In this document: in pieces, positions 9,521-17,588 of the stretch | Position numbering within the stretch: the first letter of the stretch is position 1 | Layout: every line of letters begins with the position of its first letter | Source of the DNA: Alicycliphilus denitrificans K601 | Lineage (GTDB): Bacteria; Pseudomonadota; Gammaproteobacteria; Burkholderiales; Burkholderiaceae_C | Assembly (NCBI RefSeq): GCF_000204645.1 | Contig: NC_015422.1 | Coordinates: 4,233,001-4,297,000 of the forward strand | Direction of reading: 5' to 3' | Length of the DNA: 64,000 bases | Translations under genes and position numbers: made by a program | Notes under the pieces: model-generated | Databases searched by the model: none | The model's input: only the letters and a program-made list of their open reading frames with translations | Told to the model about the DNA's origin: nothing

Positions 9521-10834
9521 TCACAGGATGTAGCGCGACAGGTCCTCGTCCTGGCTCAGGGACTGCAGGCGCGCGTTCACGTAGTCCGCATCCACCACCA
9601 CCGTCTGGCCCGAAAGCCGGGTCGCGTCGAAGCTCACCTCGTCGAGCAAGCGCTCCATCACCGTGGACAGGCGGCGCGCGCCGATGTTCTCGGTGCGCTC
9701 GTTGACGTCGTAGGCGATGTGCGCCAGGCGCGTGATGCCCTCGGGGGTGAATTCCAGCGCCACGCCTTCGGTCGCCAGCAACGCCTGGTACTGCTTGACG
9801 AGCGATGCGTGCGTCTGCGTGAGGATGGCCTCGAAGTCCTGCACCGACAGCGAGCCGAGCTCCACGCGGATCGGGAAGCGCCCCTGCAGCTCGGGGATCA
9901 GGTCGCTGGGCTTGGCGAGGTGGAACGCGCCCGAGGCGATGAACAGGATGTGGTCGGTCTTGACCATGCCGTACTTGGTGGACACGGTGGTGCCCTCCAC
10001 CAGCGGCAGCAGGTCGCGCTGCACGCCCTGGCGCGAGACGTCGGCGCCACCCGCCTCCTGGCGCGCGGCCACCTTGTCGATCTCGTCGATGAAGACGATG
10101 CCGTTCTGCTCGGCGTTGGAGACCGCCCGGGTCTTGACCTCTTCCTCGTTGACGAGCTTGGCGGCCTCCTCGTCGGTCAGCAGCCTCAGGGCCTCGGCGA
10201 TCTTGAGCTTGCGCGTCTTGCGCCGCTCCTGGCCGAGGTGGCTGAACATGCCGCGCAGCTGCTCGGCCATCTCCTCCATGCCCTGCGGGCCCATGATCTC
10301 AAGCTGCGGGCGCGCGTCGGCCACGTCAATCTCGATCTCCTTGTCGTCGAGCTGGCCCTCGCGCAGCTTCTTGCGGAACACCTGGCGCGCCGTGCCATCG
10401 GAACTTTCGCCGCCTCGCGGCGGGGGAATGAGCACGTCGAGGATGCGCTCCTCGGCCGCGTCCTCGGCGCGGGCGCGCACCTTCTTCATGTCGGCCTCGC
10501 GCGTCTGCTTGACGGCCACCTCGACGAGGTCGCGCACGATGGAGTCCACGTCCTTGCCCACGTAGCCCACCTCGGTGAACTTGGTGGCCTCGACCTTGAT
10601 GAAGGGCGCGTCGGCAAGCCGCGCCAGGCGCCGCGCGATCTCGGTCTTGCCCACGCCGGTGGGGCCGATCATGAGGATGTTCTTGGGCGTGATCTCCTGA
10701 CGCAGGCCGCTGTCGACCTGCTGGCGGCGCCAGCGGTTGCGCAGCGCGATCGCCACTGCGCGCTTGGCGGCCGCCTGGCCCACGATGTGGTTGTCGAGTT
10801 CGGAGACGATTTCCTGGGGGGTCATGGAAGACAT
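9521..10834 (-). CDS. hslU: HslU, ATPase subunit of the HslUV protease
   Basis: HslU is the AAA+ unfoldase that feeds substrates to HslV in the cytoplasm. The product has 437 residues, close to the usual 440-450. GPTGVGKTE is Walker A, VFIDEIDK is Walker B, and [14 protein letters not shown] belongs to the second region of homology. The C-terminus ends YIL, the tail that docks into HslV. The start [10 protein letters not shown] matches the family. The ATG lies immediately after a dispersed repeat, so the repeat supplies the leader and any weak GAGG ribosome-binding site. Confidence 0.97.
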   Translation of the reverse strand: MSSMTPQEIVSELDNHIVGQAAAKRAVAIALRNRWRRQQVDSGLRQEITPKNILMIGPTGVGKTEIARRLARLADAPFIKVEATKFTEVGYVGKDVDSIVRDLVEVAVKQTREADMKKVRARAEDAAEERILDVLIPPPRGGESSDGTARQVFRKKLREGQLDDKEIEIDVADARPQLEIMGPQGMEEMAEQLRGMFSHLGQERRKTRKLKIAEALRLLTDEEAAKLVNEEEVKTRAVSNAEQNGIVFIDEIDKVAARQEAGGADVSRQGVQRDLLPLVEGTTVSTKYGMVKTDHILFIASGAFHLAKPSDLIPELQGRFPIRVELGSLSVQDFEAILTQTHASLVKQYQALLATEGVALEFTPEGITRLAHIAYDVNERTENIGARRLSTVMERLLDEVSFDATRLSGQTVVVDADYVNARLQSLSQDEDLSRYIL

Positions 10835-10840
10835 TGTTCA

Positions 10841-10890
10841 GCCAAAATCAGCCTCTAGCGTTTATCCATCAAGCGCCAAAAGCTATGAAA
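10841..10890 (-). repeat. Dispersed palindromic repeat between hslV and hslU
   Basis: Read on the minus strand it begins CATAGCTTTTGGCGCTTGAT and continues through GGATAAACGCTAGAGGCTGATTTT. GCGCTTGAT and the later ATAAACGC form the imperfect palindrome. It occupies most of the 77-base gap within the hslVU operon and ends seven bases before the hslU ATG. Confidence 0.8.
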
Positions 10891-10911
10891 AAAATAGTCC
10901 TCGCCACGAGA

Positions 10912-11457
10912 CTACAGCGTCTCTATGGTGTGGTGCATGTTGGTGTAGATGCACAGCTCGCCCGCGATCTCCAGCGACTTCTTGACGATCTCCACGGCGG
11001 GCAGTTCGGTGTTGTGCAGCAGCGCCTTGGCGGCCGAATGGGCATAGGCCCCGCCCGAGCCGATGGCGACGATGCCCTCCTCGGGCTCCAGCACGTCGCC
11101 ATTGCCGGTGATGATGAGCGAGGCGGAATGGTCCGCCACGGCCAGCATGGCCTCCAGGCGGCGCAGCACGCGGTCGGTGCGCCAGTCCTTGGTCAGCTCG
11201 ATGGCCGCGCGCGTCAGATGCCCCTGGTGCTTCTCCAGCTTGGCCTCGAAGCGCTCGAACAGCGTGAACGCATCGGCCGTCGCGCCTGCGAAGCCCGCCA
11301 GCACCCGGCCCTGGTAGAGCTTGCGCACCTTGCGCGCCGTGCCCTTGACGACGATGTTACCCAGGGTGACCTGGCCGTCGCCCCCTAGGGCGACCTGTAT
11401 GCCGTGCGCCGTCTTGCGGCGCACGCTGAGAATGGTGGTGCCGTGGTACTGTTCCAT
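10912..11457 (-). CDS. hslV: HslV, peptidase subunit of the HslUV protease
   Basis: HslV forms the proteolytic double hexamer of HslUV. The 181-residue product shows GTTILSVRR at the start; the threonine after MEQYHG would be the catalytic N-terminal Thr after processing, so a six-residue propeptide is predicted instead of simple Met removal. [11 protein letters not shown] and the [10 protein letters not shown] motif follow, as in all HslV proteins. No convincing ribosome-binding site precedes the ATG, and a heat-shock-like promoter ends only about ten bases upstream. Confidence 0.96.
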   Translation of the reverse strand: MEQYHGTTILSVRRKTAHGIQVALGGDGQVTLGNIVVKGTARKVRKLYQGRVLAGFAGATADAFTLFERFEAKLEKHQGHLTRAAIELTKDWRTDRVLRRLEAMLAVADHSASLIITGNGDVLEPEEGIVAIGSGGAYAHSAAKALLHNTELPAVEIVKKSLEIAGELCIYTNMHHTIETL

Positions 11458-11466
11458 GGGAATGCC

Positions 11467-11495
11467 ATATGGGGGCGGGCCTGCCGGTTTGCAAG
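11467..11495 (-). promoter_or_regulatory. Putative sigma-32 heat-shock promoter of hslVU
   Basis: On the minus strand CTTGCAA (11489-11495) is followed after 14 bases by CCCCATAT (11467-11474). This closely fits the heat-shock consensus CTTGAA / CCCCATnT with a 13-17 base spacer. It lies directly upstream of hslV, a known heat-shock gene. If used, transcription would begin about three bases before the hslV ATG, giving a nearly leaderless mRNA. Confidence 0.55.
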
Positions 11496-11517
11496 CCGGG
11501 CACGCGCAAAACCGCGC

Positions 11518-13254
11518 TCAATTCGCGCGCGGCACCACCCAGGCGTGCTCGTTGATGCCGATCACGTTGAAAAGCACGGCCACCAGGCGATGCAGGTGGG
11601 TGAACTGCACCATCTGCCCCTGCGCCTGCTGGGCGGCGGCCCAGTTCAGCACCGAGCCGACCGCCGCGAAGTCGATGCGCACCAGCCGCTCGCAGTTGAC
11701 GGTGAGCGGCGCGCCGGGGCGCGCCATGGCCTGCAGTGATTCCAGCGCTGGCGTAGCGTCGCCCTCGATGTGCCCCTCCATGACGGCTACGGGGCCCTCC
11801 TGGGCCTGCGCCGGCTGCGACGGCCCGAAGCTGGACAGGAACGGGTCGCTGTCCGCCACGTCCAGGCCTTCCGCGGGCTGCACACCGTCGTCGCCGCTGT
11901 AGCCGCAGCGCGGCGGCACCCAGGACGGCGGCGAGACCTCGTAGGTCACGCAGTAGTCCAGCGCCACGAGTTCGAACTCGTCGGGCTGCCCCATCAGGCG
12001 CAGCGCCGCCATGCGCAGCCGCCACCACTGCGGATCGACCTCGCGGTCCCCCGAGGGCGTGTGCGCGTGCAGCAGGGCCTGCAGCGCCTGCACGCCCACG
12101 AACCGGATCTGTCCGTCACGCCCGGCCCAGTCCTCAAACTGCTGGACCAGCGCGGACACGGCGGACAGCTCCACCTCGGCCAGGCGCGACCAATTCATCG
12201 TCCACGGCGGCGCGCTGCGCGCCAGCGAGGCCTGCAGCGCCGCCACCGACTGCTGGGTGAGCGTGGGCGGCGCGTTCCAGCTCAGCTCGTGCGGTGCGGC
12301 GCCGGGCTGCCCCGGCTGCTCCTGCGCCGCCTGCAGGCCCAGCTTTTCAGGTAGCGAGAACCACAGCGGCGCCGAGCGGCCAAAGCGCGCGGCATAGTCG
12401 ATGGACAGCATGTCGAACGGCTCCTGCTGCCCCGTGGCGCGGTACAGGTCGAACAGCGTCATCCAGATGTCGTGCTGCTGGCGCGGCTCGTCCTGCCGGT
12501 GCTGCGCCAGGACCTCCTTCAGCGCCGACTCGGCCTGGGCGTAGTCGCCGCTGGCGAAGCGGATCGCGGCCTCCTCGAGGTCGGGCTCGTGCACGAACGG
12601 CTCGGCCATGGGCACCGCCGCCCGGCCGGCTCCCGCGCCATCGCCCCACGCGGCCGCGCCCAGGACGCCCGCACCGGCGATCAGCTGCTCGGCAGACACC
12701 GCGCCGAGCGTGGCGGGCATGCTCAGCGGTGCGGTGGGCGCAAAGGCGTGATCCGGATTGGCGTGCAGCGCGCCAGCCCCCAGGGGAGGAACCGGGGCCG
12801 GCTGCGCCACGGCGGGCGGCTGCAGGGGCGCGGCCGGCGCGGTGGGCTCGGGCGCCGCAGCGGCGGGCGCCGATGCGTCGCCCTGCCGCGTGCCCCGCCA
12901 CCATTGCTGCGACATCTGGGCCTCGATCTCGTCGATCTTCTTGAGCGTGACGGCCCGCTCGCCGGGCGAGGTCATGCTGGTCTGGAAGAACGAGGCGCGC
13001 GCCAGCGCGTCGTCGAGGCGGCGGCCCTGTTGGGCCTCGCGCTGGCGCAGCTTGCGCAGCTGGTCGAACTCGCGGCGGCGCACGAAGTCGTTGCGCCGCT
13101 TGCGCTCGATCATCTCCTTGAGCATCTGCCTGCTGTACTGGCTCTCGCGGTCGGCGTCGATCGCGTCGAGGTCGGACCAGCTCACCGTGGGATTGCGCAC
13201 GAACTTCACCATCTTGGACAGAAGTCCGCCGGGTGTCGTGTCGTCCTTGCTCAT
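11518..13254 (-). CDS. STAS-domain protein with charged N-terminal helix and helical repeats
   Basis: The product has 578 residues and no signal peptide or membrane segment. An N-terminal third rich in Arg, Gln and Glu (about 25-120) looks helical; an Ala/Pro-rich linker follows. A TPR-like stretch around FASGDYAQAESALKEVLAQ recalls FimV-type proteins. Two STAS-like regions come next, the second ending near the C-terminus (LTVNCERLVRIDFAAVGSVL). STAS domains usually act in partner switching. The start MSKDDTTPGG was taken over an upstream in-frame extension because it begins the recognisable sequence and sits just after dksA. The function is unknown. Confidence 0.8.
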   Translation of the reverse strand: MSKDDTTPGGLLSKMVKFVRNPTVSWSDLDAIDADRESQYSRQMLKEMIERKRRNDFVRRREFDQLRKLRQREAQQGRRLDDALARASFFQTSMTSPGERAVTLKKIDEIEAQMSQQWWRGTRQGDASAPAAAAPEPTAPAAPLQPPAVAQPAPVPPLGAGALHANPDHAFAPTAPLSMPATLGAVSAEQLIAGAGVLGAAAWGDGAGAGRAAVPMAEPFVHEPDLEEAAIRFASGDYAQAESALKEVLAQHRQDEPRQQHDIWMTLFDLYRATGQQEPFDMLSIDYAARFGRSAPLWFSLPEKLGLQAAQEQPGQPGAAPHELSWNAPPTLTQQSVAALQASLARSAPPWTMNWSRLAEVELSAVSALVQQFEDWAGRDGQIRFVGVQALQALLHAHTPSGDREVDPQWWRLRMAALRLMGQPDEFELVALDYCVTYEVSPPSWVPPRCGYSGDDGVQPAEGLDVADSDPFLSSFGPSQPAQAQEGPVAVMEGHIEGDATPALESLQAMARPGAPLTVNCERLVRIDFAAVGSVLNWAAAQQAQGQMVQFTHLHRLVAVLFNVIGINEHAWVVPRAN

Positions 13255-13285
13255 GGGTCCACTGGTGCCTGCGGCAGAGGACTCT

Positions 13286-13777
13286 TCAGTCGCCAAACAT
13301 CTTCTGCTTGAGCTCGCGGCGCTGCTGCGCCTCGAGCGACAGGGTGGCCGTGGGGCGCGCCAGCAGGCGGCCCACACCTATGGGTTCGCCCGTTTCGTCG
13401 CAGTAGCCGTAGTCGCCCGCATCGATGCGCGCGATCGACTGCTCGATCTTCTTGAGCAGCTTGCGCTCGCGGTCGCGCGTGCGCAGCTCCAGCGCATGCT
13501 CTTCCTCGATGGTGGCGCGGTCGGCCGGATCGGGCACCACCACGGTGTCCTCGCGCAGGTGCTCGGTGGTCTCGCCCGCGTTGTTGTGCATGTCCTGCTT
13601 GAGCTGCACCAGCTTGTGGCGGAAGAACGCCAGCTGCTTTTCGTTCATGTACTCGCCGTCGGGCATGGCCAGCACTTCGGCATCCGTCAGCTCTTCTGCG
13701 GGCTTGGTCTTCCAGTTGTTGGCCAGCTTGGGATCTTTCTTGGCGGCCGCCACAGGGGTTTGCAGGGTCGTGGTCAT
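13286..13777 (-). CDS. dksA: DksA-family RNA polymerase-binding regulator, cysteine-poor
   Basis: DksA enters the RNA polymerase secondary channel and, with ppGpp, tunes rRNA and biosynthetic promoters. The product has 163 residues, with the coiled-coil region (KLVQLKQDMHNN to KIEQSIARIDAGDYGYC) and the conserved PDPADRA tip containing the key acidic residues. The canonical four-cysteine zinc finger is mostly lost: the positions read C, T, S, A in YCDETGEPIG and TLSLEAQQ. It therefore belongs to the zinc-independent, C-poor type. A COG0523 metal-chaperone GTPase lies upstream on the same strand. Confidence 0.93.
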   Translation of the reverse strand: MTTTLQTPVAAAKKDPKLANNWKTKPAEELTDAEVLAMPDGEYMNEKQLAFFRHKLVQLKQDMHNNAGETTEHLREDTVVVPDPADRATIEEEHALELRTRDRERKLLKKIEQSIARIDAGDYGYCDETGEPIGVGRLLARPTATLSLEAQQRRELKQKMFGD

Positions 13778-14127
13778 GGTCTTAAGGGAAGCTGGCTGTG
13801 GAGGCGCGGCACGCCCCCGTATGGGCCGTTGATGGTACGTTCGATCGCGGCGAACCGGAAGCGCAGGGCCCGGAGTTCCGCACGGCCGCTGCGCCTGCGC
13901 GCGGCGTACGTGCCATGAGCCTGGCTTGGCTGGACTCGGTTGTCACTTCCTGACTCCTCGCGATTCGAACAATTGCGGCCGTCCATGGGCCTGGGCACAT
14001 GGGCGACACGGCGCGGATGGCATGCCTGAAGGGGCCTTTTAGCCGGGGCGCGATTGTATAGAGCTACGCAGGCGATGGCCAAAGCGTTGCGTATACCACA
14101 CAGGCGCAGTGCGTTTTACCGCCGACG
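13778..14127. other. 350-base intergenic region between dksA and the COG0523 GTPase gene
   Basis: No convincing gene is seen here: the open frames are short, arginine/serine-rich and lack ribosome-binding sites. It should hold the dksA promoter and the end of the GTPase transcript. I looked for a Zur-type AT-rich palindrome and did not find a clear one. Confidence 0.5.
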
Positions 14128-15198
14128 TCAAGATACCAGGCATTGCTCCAGCCCCTGCAGCAATATGTCCTGCGGCAGGTCGATGCCGATGAACACCATC
14201 TTGCTCTGGCGCTGCTCGCTTTCGCCCCACTGCGGTCCCAGGTCGCTGCCCATGAGCTGGTGCACGCCCTGGAAGATCACCTTGCGGTCCGTGCCCTTCA
14301 TGTGCAGCACGCCCTTGTAGCGCAGCATGCGCGGGCCGTAGATGTTGACGATGGCGCCCAGGAAGTCCTCCAGCTTGGCCGGGTCGAAAGGGCGGTCCGC
14401 ACGGTAGACGAAGCTCTTGACGTCGTCGTCATGGTGATGATGGTGCGGGTGGTTGCAGTGCGCGCCGTGCTCGTGGTCATGGTCGTGGTGCCCGTGGCCG
14501 CAGTGCTCGTCGTGCACGTGGCCATGGCCATGCGCGTCCTCTTCCTTGAGGAAGTCGGGGTCTATGTCCAGCCTGGCATTCAGGTTGAAGCCGCGCAGGT
14601 CCAGCACCTCGGACAGGGGCACCTCGCCGAAATGCACGGCGCGGATGGGCGCGCGCGGGTTCATGTGCTTCAAGCGGTGGATGAGGTCGTTCTTCTCGTC
14701 CTCGCTCACCAGGTCGGTCTTGGACAGGAAGATCTGGTCGGCGAAACCCACCTGGCGGCGCGCCTCCTGGCGGTCGTCGAGCTGCTGCTGGGCGTGCTTG
14801 GCGTCCACCAGGGTGATGATGGAGTCGATGAGGTAGGTCTCGGCGATCTCGTCGTCCATGAAGAAGGTCTGGGCGACGGGACCGGGGTCGGCCAGGCCCG
14901 TGGTTTCGATGACCACGCGGTCGAACTCCACGAGGCCCTTGCGGCGCTTGGCGGCCAGCAGCTGCAGAGTCTCGCGCAGGTCCTCGCGGATGGTGCAGCA
15001 GATGCAGCCGTTGCTCATCTGCACGATCTGCTCCTTGGACTCGGTGCGCAGGATGTCCGTGTCGATGTTCTCCTCGCCGAACTCGTTTTCGATCACGGCG
15101 ATCTTCTGGCCGTGCATCTCCGAGAGCACGCGCTTGAGCAGCGTGGTCTTGCCGGAGCCCAGGAAGCCGGTGAGGATGGTGGCGGGAATCAGGGACAT
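14128..15198 (-). CDS. COG0523 (CobW/YjiA-type) metal-chaperone GTPase
   Basis: COG0523 proteins are G3E GTPases that deliver metals, often zinc, to client proteins. The 356-residue product has the P-loop GFLGSGKTT (11-19), the metal-binding GCICC motif (64-68), the ETTGLADP region (98-105) and SKTD for guanine recognition (159-162). Residues about 223-256 form a stretch very rich in His with some Asp and Cys, typical of members that bind zinc or nickel. The CobW C-terminal domain follows. The neighbouring zinc-free DksA suggests a role in zinc economy, but the metal is not proven. Confidence 0.88.
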   Translation of the reverse strand: MSLIPATILTGFLGSGKTTLLKRVLSEMHGQKIAVIENEFGEENIDTDILRTESKEQIVQMSNGCICCTIREDLRETLQLLAAKRRKGLVEFDRVVIETTGLADPGPVAQTFFMDDEIAETYLIDSIITLVDAKHAQQQLDDRQEARRQVGFADQIFLSKTDLVSEDEKNDLIHRLKHMNPRAPIRAVHFGEVPLSEVLDLRGFNLNARLDIDPDFLKEEDAHGHGHVHDEHCGHGHHDHDHEHGAHCNHPHHHHHDDDVKSFVYRADRPFDPAKLEDFLGAIVNIYGPRMLRYKGVLHMKGTDRKVIFQGVHQLMGSDLGPQWGESEQRQSKMVFIGIDLPQDILLQGLEQCLVS

Positions 15199-15290
15199 GA
15201 GGGACTTCCAAATGCGAAGCGGCGACCGGATGGCCGCCGCAGGACAAACCAGGACACAGAAGGTGTCAGTGTAGCGAGCCCGTCAAGCCA

Positions 15291-15521
15291 TTACTTGCGC
15301 CAGTAATTGTTGGCCGCGGCCACGGTCTGGAAGTTCAGCGCGATCACCTGCGACGCGGCCGTCAGCGCCGCATGGTCGTTGGCGTACTCGGGGCGCAGCT
15401 TGTGCAGCACCTCGGAGTCGGGCTGGGTGTACTTGACGCCGCGCCGGCTCAAGGTGATGGCCAGCTCGAAGCCCTGTTGCGGGGTGTCGGTGATCAATGT
15501 GGTCAGCCAGGTATCAGTCAT
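15291..15521 (-). CDS. Hypothetical 76-residue protein
   Basis: The start MTDTWLTTLITD is preceded by AGGAG at good spacing, which supports a real gene. The product is soluble and mildly charged, with no signal peptide or membrane segment; it ends ANNYWRK. The second half (HAALTAASQVIALNFQTVAA) looks helical. I do not recognise the family. An upstream in-frame extension to 16079 was rejected because it is antisense to the REC-HPt gene and has no initiation signal. Confidence 0.65.
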   Translation of the reverse strand: MTDTWLTTLITDTPQQGFELAITLSRRGVKYTQPDSEVLHKLRPEYANDHAALTAASQVIALNFQTVAAANNYWRK

Positions 15522-15697
15522 GGGGTTTCTCCTAGTATTTTGCGAATCGCTCGAACTCCAGTGGCCAAGACCGGGCTGGGCACCTTGATTGCGGAACCGT
15601 TGACGCACTGCCGTGCGGCCCGTGCTTGTGGGGTGGAGAAAAACGATTGTGGTGCAAGGGCCGTCACCCCATTGGCAGTGCCGGATAACGGCCGGAT

Positions 15698-16423
15698 TCA
15701 GCCCCCGTGCCATATCCGGTACGCCAGCACCTGCCGGCGCAGCTGCTGCCAGCCGGCGCGCATGGGCGGCAACATCCCCTGGGCGGCATGGCTTTCGACG
15801 CTGTGCGCCAATTGCGCAGAGCGCTCCTGGCCCAGAAGGGTCAGCACCGACTTGAGGTTGTGCACCACACGGTACAGCGCCGGCGCATCGCCATGGTCCG
15901 CGGCCCGGTCGCCCTCCGCCACGTCGATGGGAAACTGCTTCAGGCACATCCCCCGGTAAGCCTCGTAGAGCGCGCGATCCCCGCCGAAGTACTGCGCCGC
16001 CGCGCCCGCGTCGGCCGCATCGGGCCTTCGCTCCTGCTGCAGGCCCGCCGGGGGCCGTGCCAGGGCCTGCTCCACGCAATCGATCAGGTCGCCCACCGAA
16101 ACCGGCTTGCGCAGCACGCGCCAGACGCCCTGCGCCAGCAAGCGCTGTCGCAGCCCGTCATCCACCCCGCCGCTGAAAACCACGGTGCGGCAATCGCCGC
16201 CCCGTTCCTGCAGCCAGCGCAGCAAGTCCAGGCCCGAGCCATCGGGCAGGTGCAGGTCGGTCAGCACCAGCGCCACGGCATGGGCCGAAAGCAGCCGGCG
16301 CGCCTCGGCCAGGCTGGCGCAAGGCAGCAGCTCCAGCGCCATGCCATCGAGCGCCTCCCGCACGAAATGGCGCGCCAGCCCATCGTCTTCGAGCAGCAGA
16401 ACGCGCGGCACGGGCTCAGGCAT
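15698..16423 (-). CDS. Response regulator with C-terminal HPt domain (REC-HPt)
   Basis: The 241-residue product has a receiver domain (about 6-120) with acidic pocket LEDD (11-14), phosphorylatable Asp56 in LTDLHLPDGSG and conserved Lys106 in LRKPVS. A short linker leads to an HPt-like four-helix region where His188 sits in VVHNLKSVLTLLG. Such proteins pass phosphate within a phosphorelay. It overlaps the preceding HTH-REC gene by eight bases, so the two are probably one operon and may share the kinases encoded on the other strand. The start MPEPVPRVLL is the natural beginning of the receiver. Confidence 0.85.
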   Translation of the reverse strand: MPEPVPRVLLLEDDGLARHFVREALDGMALELLPCASLAEARRLLSAHAVALVLTDLHLPDGSGLDLLRWLQERGGDCRTVVFSGGVDDGLRQRLLAQGVWRVLRKPVSVGDLIDCVEQALARPPAGLQQERRPDAADAGAAAQYFGGDRALYEAYRGMCLKQFPIDVAEGDRAADHGDAPALYRVVHNLKSVLTLLGQERSAQLAHSVESHAAQGMLPPMRAGWQQLRRQVLAYRIWHGG

Positions 16424-17090
16424 GCAGGGCCTCCCTGAGCAGGACCGGCAGGTCTTCCACCATGCGCGGCTTGTGCACCACCGGCAGGCCCGCGAGCGCA
16501 TAGGCATAGGCGCTGCGCTGCTCCTCGTCGAGCGAAGTGAGCACGATCAGGCGGCTGCGCTCGAACTGCGGGTGCGAGCGCAGCCGCGCGATCAGGGTGG
16601 CGCCGTCGATGCCCGGCAAAAGAATATCCACCAGCAGCACGTCGGGGCGCAGCGCGCCCGCCATCGCCAGGCCGACGATGCCATCCTCCGCCACGTGCAG
16701 GTCGATCCCGGGGAAGTTGTGCGCCACCAAGAGGCGCACCAGGTTCTGGAAATGCGCAGAGTCCTCGATGAGCAGCACCTGCGCGCGGCGGGCCGCCTGC
16801 GAAGCACCACCGACCGCGGGCGGGGCCTCGGGCGCTGCGGCCCCGGCGGCCGCAGCGGGCGTGCCGGCGCCTGCCCGCGCCTCTGCGGCGGGCCCCTCCT
16901 GGCGGCACCGGGCCACCCAGCGTTCGACGGAGGCACGCGAGATGCGCCTATGGCCTCCGGGGGTCTTCCAGGCCTCCAGATCACCCCGATCGACCATGAG
17001 CTGCACCGAGCGCACGGCCAGCCCCAGGGCATGCGCCACTTCGCGCGTGCTGCATTCGGTCGGCAAAGACAGTAATGGCTTCGTCAGCAT
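16416..17090 (-). CDS. HTH-REC regulator, first copy
   Basis: This 224-residue protein has an N-terminal excisionase/MerR-like helix-turn-helix (about 13-60; ECSTREVAHALGL, then WKTPGGHRRIS) joined by an Ala/Pro-rich linker to a C-terminal receiver (about 103-224). Asp155 in LLVDILLPGIDG is the phosphorylation site and Lys207 in VVHKP completes the pocket. DNA-binding before receiver is the reverse of usual response regulators. A paralogue is encoded at 20121-20789. The gene is divergent from a stand-alone receiver 80 bases away and overlaps the REC-HPt gene downstream. Confidence 0.87.
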   Translation of the reverse strand: MLTKPLLSLPTECSTREVAHALGLAVRSVQLMVDRGDLEAWKTPGGHRRISRASVERWVARCRQEGPAAEARAGAGTPAAAAGAAAPEAPPAVGGASQAARRAQVLLIEDSAHFQNLVRLLVAHNFPGIDLHVAEDGIVGLAMAGALRPDVLLVDILLPGIDGATLIARLRSHPQFERSRLIVLTSLDEEQRSAYAYALAGLPVVHKPRMVEDLPVLLREALHA

Positions 17091-17170
17091 GCGTAAATCT
17101 TACCAATTCAAAACCGCATTTATGTTACATTTGATAAAAACTCACAATAAAGTATCACATCCTACGCATC
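17091..17170. promoter_or_regulatory. Divergent promoter region of the first signalling module
   Basis: An 80-base AT-rich stretch separates the HTH-REC start (minus) from the receiver start (plus). The bases next to the HTH-REC ATG (CATGCGTAAATCTTA) match those at the same place in the second module (CATGCGCAAATTTTA), so this motif is a candidate regulatory site or a relic of the duplication. Confidence 0.5.
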
Positions 17171-17557
17171 ATGAGTCTGCGCATCCTGATCGTCGAAGAC
17201 CATGCGGACATCCGCAAGCTGATCCGCATGACCCTGGAATTCGAGGACTACGAAATCCACGAGGCGTCCAACGCCGACGAGGGCCGCGAGGCCGTGCGCC
17301 GCCTGCGCCCGGACCTGCTGCTGCTGGACGTGATGATGCCCGGCAGCATGAACGGGCTGGATCTGTGCCGCTTGCTCAAGTCCGACGCGAGCCTGGGCCT
17401 GCCGCGGGTGATCCTGCTGAGCGCGCGCGGCCAGGGCCAGGACATCGAGGCGGGCATGAACGCGGGGGCCGACGCCTATCTGCTCAAGCCATTCAGCCCT
17501 CTCAAGCTGATCGAGACCATCGACAGCCTGGGCGGGCATCACGGCAAGGCGCCGTGA
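17171..17557 (+). CDS. Stand-alone receiver (CheY-like) protein, first copy
   Basis: The 128-residue product is a receiver domain only. VEDHADIRK gives the acidic pocket, LLLDVMMPGS carries the phosphorylated Asp (about residue 54), SARG holds the Thr/Ser switch position and LLKPFSP the conserved Lys. With no output domain it probably works as a phosphate shuttle or by protein contact. Its closest relative is at 20854-21240, and the first ~30 residues are almost identical. A histidine kinase gene follows 31 bases downstream. Confidence 0.9.
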   Translation: MSLRILIVEDHADIRKLIRMTLEFEDYEIHEASNADEGREAVRRLRPDLLLLDVMMPGSMNGLDLCRLLKSDASLGLPRVILLSARGQGQDIEAGMNAGADAYLLKPFSPLKLIETIDSLGGHHGKAP

Positions 17558-17588
17558 GCGGCTGAAACGTCATCCCCCGGCCACCGCC

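Noticed and set aside
13774..14082. Open frame of 102 codons upstream of dksA
   Set aside because: It is Arg/Ser-rich, has no ribosome-binding site and no recognisable feature; the region is better explained as control sequence.
14420..14560. Strongly repetitive CAC/ATG-rich DNA that looks like a tandem repeat
   Set aside because: It encodes the His-rich metal-binding segment of the COG0523 GTPase; histidine codons explain the periodicity.
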